Source of the DNA: Streptosporangium lutulentum
GTDB lineage: Bacteria > Actinomycetota > Actinomycetes > Streptosporangiales > Streptosporangiaceae
DNA length: 64,000 nt
Direction: 5' to 3'
Assembly (NCBI RefSeq): GCF_030811455.1
Contig: NZ_JAUSQU010000001.1
Location: forward strand, 5,456,001 to 5,520,000
Below the pieces are notes generated by a model. The model did no database searches and was not told the DNA's origin. It saw only the letters and a program-made list of their open reading frames with translations. Both the position numbers and the translations under genes were made by a program. Positions 52,316 to 61,356 of the stretch are shown here, piece by piece (positions within the stretch are counted from its first letter, which is position 1; every line of letters begins with the position of its first letter).

Positions 52316-52648
52316 CGACCTTCCTTCCACCGTCTGAGAACAACCAAAATATGACTGCTTAAAGATATTTATGGTTGTTTACACCAGATAATCGGGCCTA
52401 GACAATCGAACAGTCAGTTTCTTGTCCATCCAGCCGAAACTCCCCTTTCCCGCACAGCCGAAGTCCGGGCCCGGGAATCCCGCAATGGCGGTCGCGTCCC
52501 AGAAATTCGGAAAAATAGATATTTGTCCGATTCGGCATGCGCGCCGTTCGACCGGGGTCGCACAGACCCGTGTGGCACCTGCCCTCAACGGACATCCGGA
52601 TAAGTCCGGCGACCGTGCCAGGCCCCCGGCCGCGCGCCGTTCGCCGGA
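52316..52648. other. AT-rich promoter region of the kinase gene
   Basis: No gene. The half near the kinase start is AT-rich (52335-52400) and should contain its promoter. The other half lies after the udh stop. No strong terminator hairpin is visible. Confidence 0.5.
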
Positions 52649-53470
52649 TCACCAGACGCCACCGAGTTCGCGGGTGCAGAAGACGCCGCCGACAAGGGCG
52701 TGGACGGGGTCGGCGGGATCGGGTTCGCCGTGATCGGCGATGAGAGAGGATGCATACGACTCGGCGTCGTCCTCGGGGTGGTAGCCGATGGCCCGGCCCT
52801 CCTCCAGCGACCACCAGCGGCGGGTGTTGGCCGAGACGCCCCACACCACGTGGAAACCGCCTGCGACGAGGGACGCCTCCACCAGCCGGGCGCCGTCGCC
52901 GGGCGAGAGCCAGGTCGACAGCGCGCGGGTGTCGACCGGGCGCGCGGCGCAGGAGCCCAGCCGCATCACCACGACGTTCATGCCGAACCGGTCGTGGTAG
53001 AGACTGCCGAGCGCCTCGGCGGCGACCTTGCTGACGCCGTAGAAGGTGTCGGGCCTGGGAAACAGGTAGTCCGGCGCACTGTCCTCGGCCTCGGCGTCCG
53101 ACGGCCGCGCCGCGTCCGGCGTGCGGGGGTGGAAACCGACCGCGTGGTGGCTGCCGGCCAGCACGACCTGCCGGACCCCTGCCCGGCGGGCCGCCTCAAG
53201 CAGCACGTAGGTGCCGTGGACGTTCACGTGGAGGGTGTCCGCCCACGGGCGCTCGCGGCTGAGCCCGCCCAGGTGGACCACCGCCTGCACGTCCTCCATC
53301 GCCGCCCGGACGGCGGCCTCGTCGGTCAGGTCGGCCGTGACGGCCTCCTCCCCCGGCCCGGGGTCGATCGAAACGAGGTCGAGCAGGCGCAGCACCCGGC
53401 CCGGCCGCGCGAGGCGGGGTCGGAGCATGGTGCCGACGATCCCGGCGGCACCTGTCACGAGAACACGCAT
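52649..53470 (-). CDS. udh: uronate dehydrogenase (NAD-dependent epimerase family)
   Basis: 273 residues from ATG 53470 (GAGGGG six bases upstream; the ATG at 53476 would abut it). SDR extended fold: VLVTGAAGIVGTMLRPRLA, then the Udh-type catalytic YGVSKVAAEALG, RLGSCAARPVDTRALSTWLS and VVWGVSANTRRWW. It oxidises galacturonate or glucuronate to the aldaric lactone. It is divergent from the ABC importer genes with a common control region, and GudD and KdgD downstream of the importer complete the oxidative route. Confidence 0.9.
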   Translation of the reverse strand: MRVLVTGAAGIVGTMLRPRLARPGRVLRLLDLVSIDPGPGEEAVTADLTDEAAVRAAMEDVQAVVHLGGLSRERPWADTLHVNVHGTYVLLEAARRAGVRQVVLAGSHHAVGFHPRTPDAARPSDAEAEDSAPDYLFPRPDTFYGVSKVAAEALGSLYHDRFGMNVVVMRLGSCAARPVDTRALSTWLSPGDGARLVEASLVAGGFHVVWGVSANTRRWWSLEEGRAIGYHPEDDAESYASSLIADHGEPDPADPVHALVGGVFCTRELGGVW

Positions 53471-53534
53471 GGTCATCCCCTCGGTCGTGCTTGACGTCGT
53501 CGCTCATCATCCACAGATCCGGATGATATTCACA

Positions 53535-53545
53535 TCCATGTACAT
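53535..53545. promoter_or_regulatory. candidate operator of the second IclR regulator
   Basis: TCCATGTACAT in the udh/ABC divergent promoter recurs as TCCATGTATAT before the iclR gene at 56859. A second palindrome, CACATATGTG, lies at about 53629-53638 just before the binding-protein ribosome binding site. Confidence 0.45.
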
Positions 53546-53654
53546 CATTCGGTGAGCCAAAGCGTTGACTGTGATCTGCCTCACTAGTTACCTTCTGCTG
53601 GACAAGTGCCACATCCACATAAGTTGTCCACATATGTGAACAGGAGGCGGTCTG

Positions 53655-54959
53655 ATGTCACGTCGTCTACTCGGACTCGCGGTTGCCGTGGCCATGACCA
53701 TCGGATCGGCAGGCTGCTCGTCGGCGCAGAGCTCCGACGAGGGGCTGGAGATCTGGATCCGCCAGGTCCCCGCCTCCGACTCGGCGAAGACCGCCGACAA
53801 GCTGGCGGCGGCGTTCACGAAGGCCACCGGGATCAAGGCGAAGGTCGTCGCCCTCTTCGACGACTTCGAGACCAAGCTGCAGCAGCAGGCCGCGCAGAAG
53901 AAGCTTCCCGACATCGTCATCAACGACACCGCGCAACTGGGTAACATGCAGCAGCAGGGCTGGCTGCGCGAGGTCGACAAGGCCAAGCTGGCCGGTGCGG
54001 ACAAGATCTCGGAGCAGGCGTGGAAGGCGGCGCAGGCCGGTGACGGCAAGTTCTACGGGACGCCCTTCTCCGCCCAGGCGTTCGCGCTGATCGTCCGCTC
54101 GGACTGGCGGAAGAAGGTCGGCCAGGAGGTCCCCCAGAGCTGGGACGACCTCGCCAAGCTGGCCAAGGCGTTCACCGACGACGACCCGGACGGCAACGGC
54201 GCCAAGGACACCTCGGGCTTTGTCGTCCCCGCGACCACCACACGCGGGTACGCGTCCTGGTACGCCTCATCGCTGATCTACGCCAACGGCGGCGAGTTCC
54301 TCAGGCCCACCGGCGGGGGCAAGTTCGCGCCGGGGATGGCCGACCCGAAGGCCGTCGAGGCCGTGAAGTGGCTGCAGGACCAGTTCTGCACCGCGAAGAC
54401 GGTCAACCCGGGCGCGGTCAGCAACGACACCACCGTCACGCACGAGGTGTTCGAGAAGGGCCAGGGCGGCATCTACCTGGTCGGACCCTACGTGCTGGCC
54501 CGGTTCGTGACCAACATCGGAACCGACAAGATCGAGGTCATCCCGGTTCCCAAGGGCCCGTCCGGCGGTCCCGGCACCCTCGGCGAGGGCGAGAACGTCT
54601 ACATGATGGCCGGCTCCGGCGACGAGGCCGGACAGCAGAGGTTCGTGGAGTTCGCGGTCTCCCCCGAGGGCCAGCGGGTCGGCATGAACGGCGACGCCCC
54701 CGGTCCCATCGTCCGCCTGCCGATCAACAGCGGGGTGGACCTCGCCGCCGAACGGAAGGACCCGCGCTGGAAGGTCTTCCAGGACGCCTACAAGGACGCC
54801 AGGTACAGCCAGCCGGTGCCCAACTGGACGCCGTTCCGGCAGATCTCCGCCGACGCGATCAACGCGGTCTGGGCCGACTGTTCCGCCGACGTCGCGGCGG
54901 CGATGACCGCGCTCGACGGCAAGTTCACCCAGGAACTGCGGACCCAGCAAGCCTCATGA
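53655..54959 (+). CDS. uronate-locus ABC solute-binding lipoprotein
   Basis: 434 residues, ATG 53655 after AGGAGG. Lipoprotein signal MSRRLLGLAVAVAMTIGSAG with Cys 21. Family-1 binding-protein fold (LPDIVINDTAQLGNMQQQGW, YGTPFSAQAFALIVRSDWRK, GQGGIYLVGPYVLARF). Its place among uronate genes points to an oligo- or mono-uronate, or a pectin fragment, as cargo. It heads a permease pair joined by overlaps; no ATPase gene is present. Confidence 0.92.
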   Translation: MSRRLLGLAVAVAMTIGSAGCSSAQSSDEGLEIWIRQVPASDSAKTADKLAAAFTKATGIKAKVVALFDDFETKLQQQAAQKKLPDIVINDTAQLGNMQQQGWLREVDKAKLAGADKISEQAWKAAQAGDGKFYGTPFSAQAFALIVRSDWRKKVGQEVPQSWDDLAKLAKAFTDDDPDGNGAKDTSGFVVPATTTRGYASWYASSLIYANGGEFLRPTGGGKFAPGMADPKAVEAVKWLQDQFCTAKTVNPGAVSNDTTVTHEVFEKGQGGIYLVGPYVLARFVTNIGTDKIEVIPVPKGPSGGPGTLGEGENVYMMAGSGDEAGQQRFVEFAVSPEGQRVGMNGDAPGPIVRLPINSGVDLAAERKDPRWKVFQDAYKDARYSQPVPNWTPFRQISADAINAVWADCSADVAAAMTALDGKFTQELRTQQAS

Positions 54960-55870
54960 CCACGCCTCTTCCATCCCCCGGACCGGCGCCCCGCTCCCTG
55001 CCGGGGCGCCGGTCCGGGACACTGACCGCCTGGCTCTTCCTCGCCCCCGCGCTGCTGCTGTTCCTCTACTTCAAGTTCATCCCCATGTTCGAGGGCCTGC
55101 GGATGAGCTTCTTCGAGGTTCGCCCGTATCTCGGCGACGAGTGGGTGGGCACGGACAACTACCGCACCATCCTGGCCGACAGCGCGTTCGTCAGCGCCAT
55201 GTGGCACAGCACGCTGCTGGCGCTGGGGACCACGGTCGGCTCACTCGTCCTGGGCCTGCTGCTCGCTCTTCTCATCGAGGGCAAGGCCCGGTATCTGTGG
55301 TTCGTCAGGACCGCGGCGTTCCTGCCCGTGGTGACGACGATGGCCGCGGTCGCCGAGGTCTGGCGGATCATGTATCACCCGGGCGACACGGGAATGATCA
55401 ATACCATCATCGGGTGGCTGGGCATCGGCCCGCAACCGTTCCTGGCCAGCGAGGACTCCTCCCTGCTTTCGATCATGGGAATGGGCATCTGGCGCGGCAC
55501 GCCGTACGACATGATGATCTTCCTTGCCGGGCTGGTCGGGGTGGACCGAACGCTGTACGAGGCCGCGGCGGTGGACGGCGCGTCCACCTGGCGGCGGCTG
55601 CGGCACGTGACGCTGCCGGCGCTGCGCCCGGTGTTCTGGATCCTGTTCACCCTGGCCGCCATCCGGGGCCTGAGGGTGTTCGTCGAGGTCTACGTCCTCA
55701 CCAACGGCGGGCCCGACGGCTCCAGCGAGGTGCTGATGACACTGATCTACAAGCTCGGCCTGCAACGAGGCGACCTCGGGGTCGCGGCCGCGGGATCGAT
55801 CGTGCTGTTCGTCGCCACGCTGCTGCTGACCGTCCTGGTCCAGTTCCTGCGCAGGAGGCAGCCGAGATGA
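54956..55870 (+). CDS. ABC sugar permease (MalF-like)
   Basis: 304 residues; ATG 54956 overlaps the binding-protein stop (ATGA). Six spans and the EAA loop TLYEAAAVDGASTWRRLRHV. Forms the channel with the next gene product. Confidence 0.93.
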   Translation: MTTPLPSPGPAPRSLPGRRSGTLTAWLFLAPALLLFLYFKFIPMFEGLRMSFFEVRPYLGDEWVGTDNYRTILADSAFVSAMWHSTLLALGTTVGSLVLGLLLALLIEGKARYLWFVRTAAFLPVVTTMAAVAEVWRIMYHPGDTGMINTIIGWLGIGPQPFLASEDSSLLSIMGMGIWRGTPYDMMIFLAGLVGVDRTLYEAAAVDGASTWRRLRHVTLPALRPVFWILFTLAAIRGLRVFVEVYVLTNGGPDGSSEVLMTLIYKLGLQRGDLGVAAAGSIVLFVATLLLTVLVQFLRRRQPR

Positions 55871-56727
55871 GATTCGACAGCGCGCTCGGCCTGGAGGCCA
55901 GGCGCGGACCGCTCGCGACCATCGCGAAGATCGTGCTCTACGGGGGCATGGTCATCGTCTTCACCGGGCCGCTGGTGGGGCTGCTGGTCAGCGCCTTCGG
56001 CGAGACGCTCGACCCGACCGGCTTCTCGATAGTGCCGGACGGCTTCACCCTGGAGAACTTCTTCCGGGCGGGCGAGATGGGCGTCTACGGCTATCTGCTC
56101 AACTCCTTCGTGGTGGTCGGGTTCGGGCTGCTGCTGCAGATGCTGGTCAGCGTCTTCGCCGCCTACTCTCTGGCGCGCAAGAAGTTCAGGGGCATGTCGA
56201 TCGTGCTGCTGATCATGCTGGCCACGATGATGCTCCCCGAGGAGGTCATCATCATCCCGCTCTCGGTGGTGCTGGCCGACGTGCCACCCTTCCATCTCGA
56301 CCTGATCGGCTCCTACGCGGGGATGATCCTCCCGGTCGGCGCCTGGGGGTTCTCCATCCTGGTCATGACCGAGTTCATGAAGGAGGTGCCGGTCGAGCTG
56401 GAGGAGGCCGCGCACATCGACGGGGCGGGCGAGCTGCGCACGTTCTTCACCATCATCCTGCCGCTGTGCAGGCCCGCGCTCGGCGTGATCGGGGTGTTCG
56501 GCTTCACGATGATCTGGGACCAGTATCTGCTCCCGCTGATCGTGGCCACGGAGTCGAGCCAGTGGACGCTGCCGATCGCCCTGCGCTCGCTGCGTTCGGA
56601 CGAGGACTCCGGCATCGGCGTGCTGCTCGCGGCGTCCCTGCTGGCACTGCTGCCGTCGATCATCGCGTTCCTGCTCTTCCAGCGGCAGTTCATGCGCGGC
56701 CTGACCAGCGGCGCCATCAAGGGTTAG
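55867..56727 (+). CDS. ABC sugar permease (MalG-like)
   Basis: 286 residues; ATG 55867 overlaps the preceding stop. Six spans, EAA loop ELEEAAHIDGAGELRTFFTI and the MalG-type tail FMRGLTSGAIKG. It completes the uronate-locus importer. Confidence 0.93.
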   Translation: MRFDSALGLEARRGPLATIAKIVLYGGMVIVFTGPLVGLLVSAFGETLDPTGFSIVPDGFTLENFFRAGEMGVYGYLLNSFVVVGFGLLLQMLVSVFAAYSLARKKFRGMSIVLLIMLATMMLPEEVIIIPLSVVLADVPPFHLDLIGSYAGMILPVGAWGFSILVMTEFMKEVPVELEEAAHIDGAGELRTFFTIILPLCRPALGVIGVFGFTMIWDQYLLPLIVATESSQWTLPIALRSLRSDEDSGIGVLLAASLLALLPSIIAFLLFQRQFMRGLTSGAIKG

Positions 56728-56858
56728 GGAGCCTCATGCGTCTGCCCGTGCACCGGCCCGCGCCCCCGTCCGCACGCCTCCTCGCCTCCTCGCCCCCGCC
56801 CGGCTTCTCCCTCACCCGCCCGTTCGTGCTTCCGTTCGCACATCCGCCCATGCGCCTG

Positions 56859-56872
56859 TCCATGTATATGGA
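56859..56872. promoter_or_regulatory. palindromic operator candidate before the second iclR gene
   Basis: TCCATGTATATGGA has 5-bp arms TCCAT/ATGGA and shares 10 of 11 bases with the site at 53535. It lies just before the iclR start, suggesting autorepression. Confidence 0.5.
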
Positions 56873-56895
56873 TGCCATCCAATATCCTGACAGCT

Positions 56896-57687
56896 ATGGC
56901 AAACGTCCACGCAGATGGGACTCAGATGGAGCCGTCGCTGGTCAAGTCCGCGGAACGAGCGGTCCGAATCCTGGAGACCCTGGCGGCCTCACCGGTGAAG
57001 CTCAACCTGTCCGAGCTTCAACAGCGCGTCGGGTATCCGCGCAGCAGCCTGCACGCCCTGATGCGCACGCTCCTGGAGCTGAAGTGGATCGAGGCGGACG
57101 AGGTCCGCTCCGCGTACGGCATCGGCCCGCACGCGCTGCTCACCGGCACCGCCTACCTGGACAAGGACCCCGCGCTGCCGCTGGCGCAGGAGACCCTGGA
57201 GGATCTGCGTGCCGAACTCGGCCGCACGGTGCACTTCGCCCGTCGCGACGACGCGCACGTGCTCTACCTGGCCAGCCGCGAGTCCCGCGAGGCGCATCAC
57301 GTCATCCCGCGGGTCGGACGGCGCCTTCCGGCCCACGTGACCGCGCTCGGCCAGGTCCTGCTGGCGGAGCTCACCGACGACGAGGTGGCCGCGGTGCTGC
57401 CCAGCCCCCTTTCCTCGATCACCGAGCACACGATCACCGACCTCGCCGCGCTCACCGCCGAACTCGACCGGGTGCGCACGCGCGGCTGGGCCTTCGAGTA
57501 CGAGCAGGGCACCCCGGGTGTGGCCTGCGTGGCCAGCGCGGTCGACTACCGCATCCCCGCCACCGACGCGATCAGCTGTTCCATGCCCTCCGACCTGCCT
57601 GCCGGCGAGATCGAGAAGATCACCGAAGCGGTGGTCAGGCACACGCGCAAGCTCTCCGCCACGCTGCGCCGCGAGGGCATTCGCTGA
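56896..57687 (+). CDS. IclR-family regulator of the oxidative uronate locus
   Basis: 263 residues if ATG 56896 is used; ATG 56872 falls on the operator and ATG 56926 is also possible, none with a clear ribosome binding site. wHTH: SLVKSAERAVRILETLAASP, NLSELQQRVGYPRSSLHALM. Effector domain: GRRLPAHVTALGQVLLAEL, GWAFEYEQGTPGVACVASAV. It lies between the importer and kdgD, so it likely controls this locus. It is distinct from the IclR at 47262. Confidence 0.88.
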   Translation: MANVHADGTQMEPSLVKSAERAVRILETLAASPVKLNLSELQQRVGYPRSSLHALMRTLLELKWIEADEVRSAYGIGPHALLTGTAYLDKDPALPLAQETLEDLRAELGRTVHFARRDDAHVLYLASRESREAHHVIPRVGRRLPAHVTALGQVLLAELTDDEVAAVLPSPLSSITEHTITDLAALTAELDRVRTRGWAFEYEQGTPGVACVASAVDYRIPATDAISCSMPSDLPAGEIEKITEAVVRHTRKLSATLRREGIR

Positions 57688-57820
57688 GCTCCCTTCGCCG
57701 GGTGCCCTCACCCCCGGCCCTCCTCCGGCCTCCCCTCGCCGGACGACCTCTACCTCTCCCCACCGGGACCGGGCACGAGCGGCATCGGTCCTTCCCGTTT
57801 CCTCCCGGTGGGAGAAACCA

Positions 57821-58756
57821 GTGAACGACCGCGATGACAAGGGGTGGGACGTGCGTCTCAATGGTGTTCTCTTCTTTCCTGTGACGCCCTTCGGGGCCGA
57901 CGGCGACGTGGCGGAGGAGGTGCTCGCCGAACACGTCGGCCAGGGGGTCGAGGCCGGGGCCGGAGGGGTCTTCACCGCGTGCGGCACCGGTGAGTTCCAT
58001 GCCCTGAGCCTCGGCGAGTACGCCCGCGTCGTCTCCGTCACCGCCGCGACCGCCGGCGGCCGGGTGCCCGTGTTCGCCGGGGCGGGCGGCGCGCTGCCCT
58101 TCGCCCAGGCCTGCGCCGAGGCCGCCACCGCGAACGGCGCCGACGGCCTGCTGCTCCTGCCGCCCTACCTGGTCGGCGCCCCGCCCGAGGGCCTGGTCGA
58201 CTACGTCCGCGAGGTGGCCGCCACCACCGACCTGCCGATCATCGTCTACCACCGGGGCAACGCCCGCTTCACCCCGGCCGCGGCGGCCGAGCTGGCGGAC
58301 ATGCCCGGCGTGATCGGCATCAAGGACGGGTTCGGCGACCTCGACCTCCTCCAGCGGATCATCCTGACCGTACGGCGGACGACGAGCCGCGAGTTCACCT
58401 TCTTCAACGGCCTGCCCACGGCCGAGATGACCGTCCCCGCCTACCGCGGCCTGGGCGTCACGCTCTACTCCAGCGCGGTGTTCTGCTTCGCCCCCGAGGT
58501 CGCGCTGACCTTCAACAAGGCCGTGACGAGCGGCGACGACGAGCTCGTCCAGCGGCTCCTCACCGACTTCTACCTGCCGCTGGTCGAGCTCCGCGACCTG
58601 GTCCCCGGATACGCCGTGGGCCTGGTCAAGGCCGGGGTACGGCTGCGCGGCCTCGACGTGGGCGGCGTCCGCGCCCCCCTCACCGACCCCACGCCGGAGC
58701 ACCTCGCCCGGCTGGAACGCCTGATCGCGACCGGAACGGAGATCACGGGATGCTGA
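57821..58756 (+). CDS. kdgD: 5-dehydro-4-deoxyglucarate dehydratase KdgD
   Basis: 311 residues from GTG 57821 (GGGAG six bases upstream); GTG 57851 with AAGGGG is an alternative. DapA-like barrel with FFPVTPFGADGDV, ACGTGEF, LLLLPPYLVGAP, YHRGNARF and the Schiff-base Lys in VIGIKDGFGDLDLL. It dehydrates and decarboxylates 5-keto-4-deoxyglucarate to alpha-ketoglutarate semialdehyde. It directly precedes gudD, its substrate supplier. Confidence 0.92.
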   Translation: MNDRDDKGWDVRLNGVLFFPVTPFGADGDVAEEVLAEHVGQGVEAGAGGVFTACGTGEFHALSLGEYARVVSVTAATAGGRVPVFAGAGGALPFAQACAEAATANGADGLLLLPPYLVGAPPEGLVDYVREVAATTDLPIIVYHRGNARFTPAAAAELADMPGVIGIKDGFGDLDLLQRIILTVRRTTSREFTFFNGLPTAEMTVPAYRGLGVTLYSSAVFCFAPEVALTFNKAVTSGDDELVQRLLTDFYLPLVELRDLVPGYAVGLVKAGVRLRGLDVGGVRAPLTDPTPEHLARLERLIATGTEITGC

Positions 58757-58811
58757 TCCGGAGTCGTCTCCGGACGCCGGTCGAAAGACGCCGCCGAGTC
58801 CAGGAGACCGA

Positions 58812-60068
58812 ATGCTGATCAAGGACATCCGGGTCACCCCCGTCGCCTTCCGTGACCCGCCCCTGCTCAACGCCGCCGGCGTGCACGAACCGTGGGCACT
58901 GCGCACGATCGTCGAGATCGTCACCGACGAGGGACTGACCGGCCTCGGTGAGACCTACGGAGACCTGGGTCACCTGGAGAAGGTCAGGGCCACGGCCCGC
59001 GAGCTGCTCGGGATGGACGTCCACTCCACCAACGCGATCTACGCGCGGGTGAGCGCCGCGGTCGGCGAGGCCGTCACCGACCTGCACGGGCTGACGGGCG
59101 TCGCGACCAGGGAGAAGAGCATCGACCGGGTCTTCTCCCCCTTCGAGGTGGCCTGCCTGGACATCCGGGGGAAGGCCATCGGCCGGCCGGTGTCGGACCT
59201 GCTCGGCGGGTCGGTCCGGTCCGCGGTGCCCTACAGCGCGTATCTGTTCTACAAGTGGGCCGGGCACCCCGGCGAGCCCGCGGATCGCTTCGGCGAGGCC
59301 CTGGACCCGGCGGGCCTCGTCGAGCAGGCCCGGCTGCTGATCGGCGAGTACGGCTTCCAGTCGATCAAACTCAAGGGCGGCGTGTTCCCGCCCGAGCAGG
59401 AGATCGAGGCCACCCTCGCGCTGCGCGACGCCTTTCCCGGCCTTCCTCTGCGCCTCGACCCGAACGCGATGTGGTCGGCGGAGACCTCCATCGAGGTGGG
59501 CCGGGCCCTGAGCGGGGTGCTGGAGTATCTGGAGGACCCGACCGGCGGCATCGACCACATGGCCGAGGTGGCCGCCGAAGTGCCGATGCCCCTGGCCACC
59601 AACATGTGCGTGGTCACCTTCGAACACCTGCCGCCCGCCATCCGGCGCGGCGCGATCGGGGTGCTGCTCTGCGACCACCACTACTGGGGTGGCCTGGTCC
59701 GCTCCACCCAGCTCGCCCGGCTGTGCGAGACGTTCGGCATCGAGCTGTCCATGCACTCCAACTCCCACCTCGGCATCAGCCTCGCCGCGATGACCCACCT
59801 CGCGTCGACGATCCCCAACCTCGGCCACTCCTGCGACACCCACACCCCCTGGCAGGACGGCCAGGACGTGGTCGCCCCCGGCGCCCTCCGCTTCGTCGAC
59901 GGCGCCGTGCCGGTGCCCACCGGCCCCGGCCTGGGGATAGAACTGGACCGCGACGCGCTGGCCGTGATGCACGAGCAGTACCTCACGTGCGGCGTCACCG
60001 CCCGCGACGACACCTCCTACATGCGCCGTTTCGACCCGTCCTTCTCCGCGGCCCGGCCCCGCTGGTGA
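58812..60068 (+). CDS. gudD: glucarate dehydratase family enzyme (enolase superfamily)
   Basis: 418 residues, ATG 58812 after AGGAGA. Enolase-superfamily signature of the GudD group: Lys-x-Lys in QSIKLKGGVFPPEQ, metal ligands in RLDPNAMWS, EYLEDPTGG and ATNMCV, and the His of the His-Asp dyad in MHSNSHLGISLAAMTHLAS. It removes water from glucarate or galactarate to give 5-keto-4-deoxyglucarate for KdgD. Expected length for the family. Confidence 0.93.
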   Translation: MLIKDIRVTPVAFRDPPLLNAAGVHEPWALRTIVEIVTDEGLTGLGETYGDLGHLEKVRATARELLGMDVHSTNAIYARVSAAVGEAVTDLHGLTGVATREKSIDRVFSPFEVACLDIRGKAIGRPVSDLLGGSVRSAVPYSAYLFYKWAGHPGEPADRFGEALDPAGLVEQARLLIGEYGFQSIKLKGGVFPPEQEIEATLALRDAFPGLPLRLDPNAMWSAETSIEVGRALSGVLEYLEDPTGGIDHMAEVAAEVPMPLATNMCVVTFEHLPPAIRRGAIGVLLCDHHYWGGLVRSTQLARLCETFGIELSMHSNSHLGISLAAMTHLASTIPNLGHSCDTHTPWQDGQDVVAPGALRFVDGAVPVPTGPGLGIELDRDALAVMHEQYLTCGVTARDDTSYMRRFDPSFSAARPRW

Positions 60069-60170
60069 GCTCCTCCACTCCGTCCTTCTCCGCCGCCCGG
60101 GAGCGGCCCGGCGGCGGGACACCATCGGTATCACCGGCATCGCCGTACGGCGAACCTCCGAGGACACGAC

Positions 60171-61268
60171 GTGAATGTGATCTACGCCTATCCCTGGGAC
60201 GTCGTCGGTGACCCGGCCGCGCCCGCCCGGCTCGCGGCGCTCGGCGTGGACGCCGTCGCGCTGGCGGCCTCCTACCACTCGGTCCGGGCGGCCACCCCGT
60301 TCCACCCGGCGCATCGGCTCGTCGACGCGCGTGCCGCCTGCTACGTGCCGGTGCGCCCGTCGGCCTGGACCGGCCGGCTGGTCCCCGCCACCCCGTCGCG
60401 GACCTCGCCCGACGCCTTCGTCCAGGCCCGGGACCTGCTGCGGGCCGAGGGCCTGGCCGTGCACGCCTGGGTGGTGCTCACGCACAACTCCTCCCTCGGC
60501 TCGGCTCACCCCGACCTGACGGCCCGCAACGCCTTCGGCGACGCCTACCCCTACGCCCTCTGTCCCTCCCACCCCGAGGTCACCGGCTACTGCCGCACTC
60601 TCGTCAGGGAGATCGTCGAGCTGGGCGCCCCGGACGCGGTGATCCTGGAGGCGTGCGGCCCGATGGGCTTCCGCCACGGCGGCCTCCACGAGAAGACCGA
60701 CGGCGCCGACTGGAGCCAGGTCCAGGCCGACCTGCTCTCCCTGTGTTTCTGCGCGGCCTGCGCGCGGCGGTATCCGCAGGGGCTCCCGCCGCGGGTGCGG
60801 GCCGGGGTGGACGGCTCTCCGGACTCGGTCGAGGACGCGCTGGGCGACCTGGCGCCCGCCGTACGAAAGGCGCGGACCGAGCTGGCCGGGGAGCTCCAGA
60901 GGCTGGTCGTCTCCGAGACGGGCGAGCTGCCGGTCACCCTGCACGCCAGCCCTGACCCCTGGGCGACGGGCTCGTTCGCCTGGGCCGGTCGCGGAGTTCC
61001 GATGCGGACGCTCGTGAGCAACTGCTGGGGCGACGTCGAGCCTTCCGCGGAGAAGCTGGCCCGCCTGCGCGCCCTCGCCCCACCCGGGACGCGTCTCGGG
61101 GCCTACGTGCTCGCGCTGCCCCCGCGCCCCGCCGATCCGGTCCGGATGCGCGAGGAGCTGGACCGCTACGCGAGCGCGGGCGCCGAGGAGTTCCACATCT
61201 ATCACGGGGGCCTCGCCTCGGCCGGCCGCCTGCGCGCCGTCGCCGACGCCCTCGCCGCACGGCGGTGA
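60171..61268 (+). CDS. unknown barrel-like protein of the uronate locus
   Basis: 365 residues from GTG 60171. It starts MNVIYAYPWDVVGDPAAPAR and contains VDAVALAASYHSVRAATPFH, AWVVLTHNSSLGSAHPDLTA, ALCPSHPEVTGYCRTLVREI, VILEACGPMGFRHGGLHEKT and LCFCAACARRYPQG. Alternating strands and helices with conserved polar ends and a Cys pair resemble the glycoside-hydrolase-like TIM barrels, but I cannot name the family or its residues. No signal peptide, so it is cytoplasmic. It is last in the kdgD-gudD run, 102 bases after gudD, and may act on an imported uronate-containing sugar. Confidence 0.75.
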   Translation: MNVIYAYPWDVVGDPAAPARLAALGVDAVALAASYHSVRAATPFHPAHRLVDARAACYVPVRPSAWTGRLVPATPSRTSPDAFVQARDLLRAEGLAVHAWVVLTHNSSLGSAHPDLTARNAFGDAYPYALCPSHPEVTGYCRTLVREIVELGAPDAVILEACGPMGFRHGGLHEKTDGADWSQVQADLLSLCFCAACARRYPQGLPPRVRAGVDGSPDSVEDALGDLAPAVRKARTELAGELQRLVVSETGELPVTLHASPDPWATGSFAWAGRGVPMRTLVSNCWGDVEPSAEKLARLRALAPPGTRLGAYVLALPPRPADPVRMREELDRYASAGAEEFHIYHGGLASAGRLRAVADALAARR

Positions 61269-61285
61269 GGACCCTCGGCTCCCCT

Positions 61286-61347
61286 GCCGTACGGCGGTTC
61301 CCATCACCGGCACCCTCGCCGTGCGGCGATGGGAACCGCCGCACGGC
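61286..61347. terminator. bidirectional terminator between barrel gene and RNase J
   Basis: Arms 61286-61305 and 61328-61347 pair at 19 of 20 positions; the loop holds GC-rich sequence. It lies between convergent genes. Confidence 0.75.
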
Positions 61348-61356
61348 GGAAGGGTG

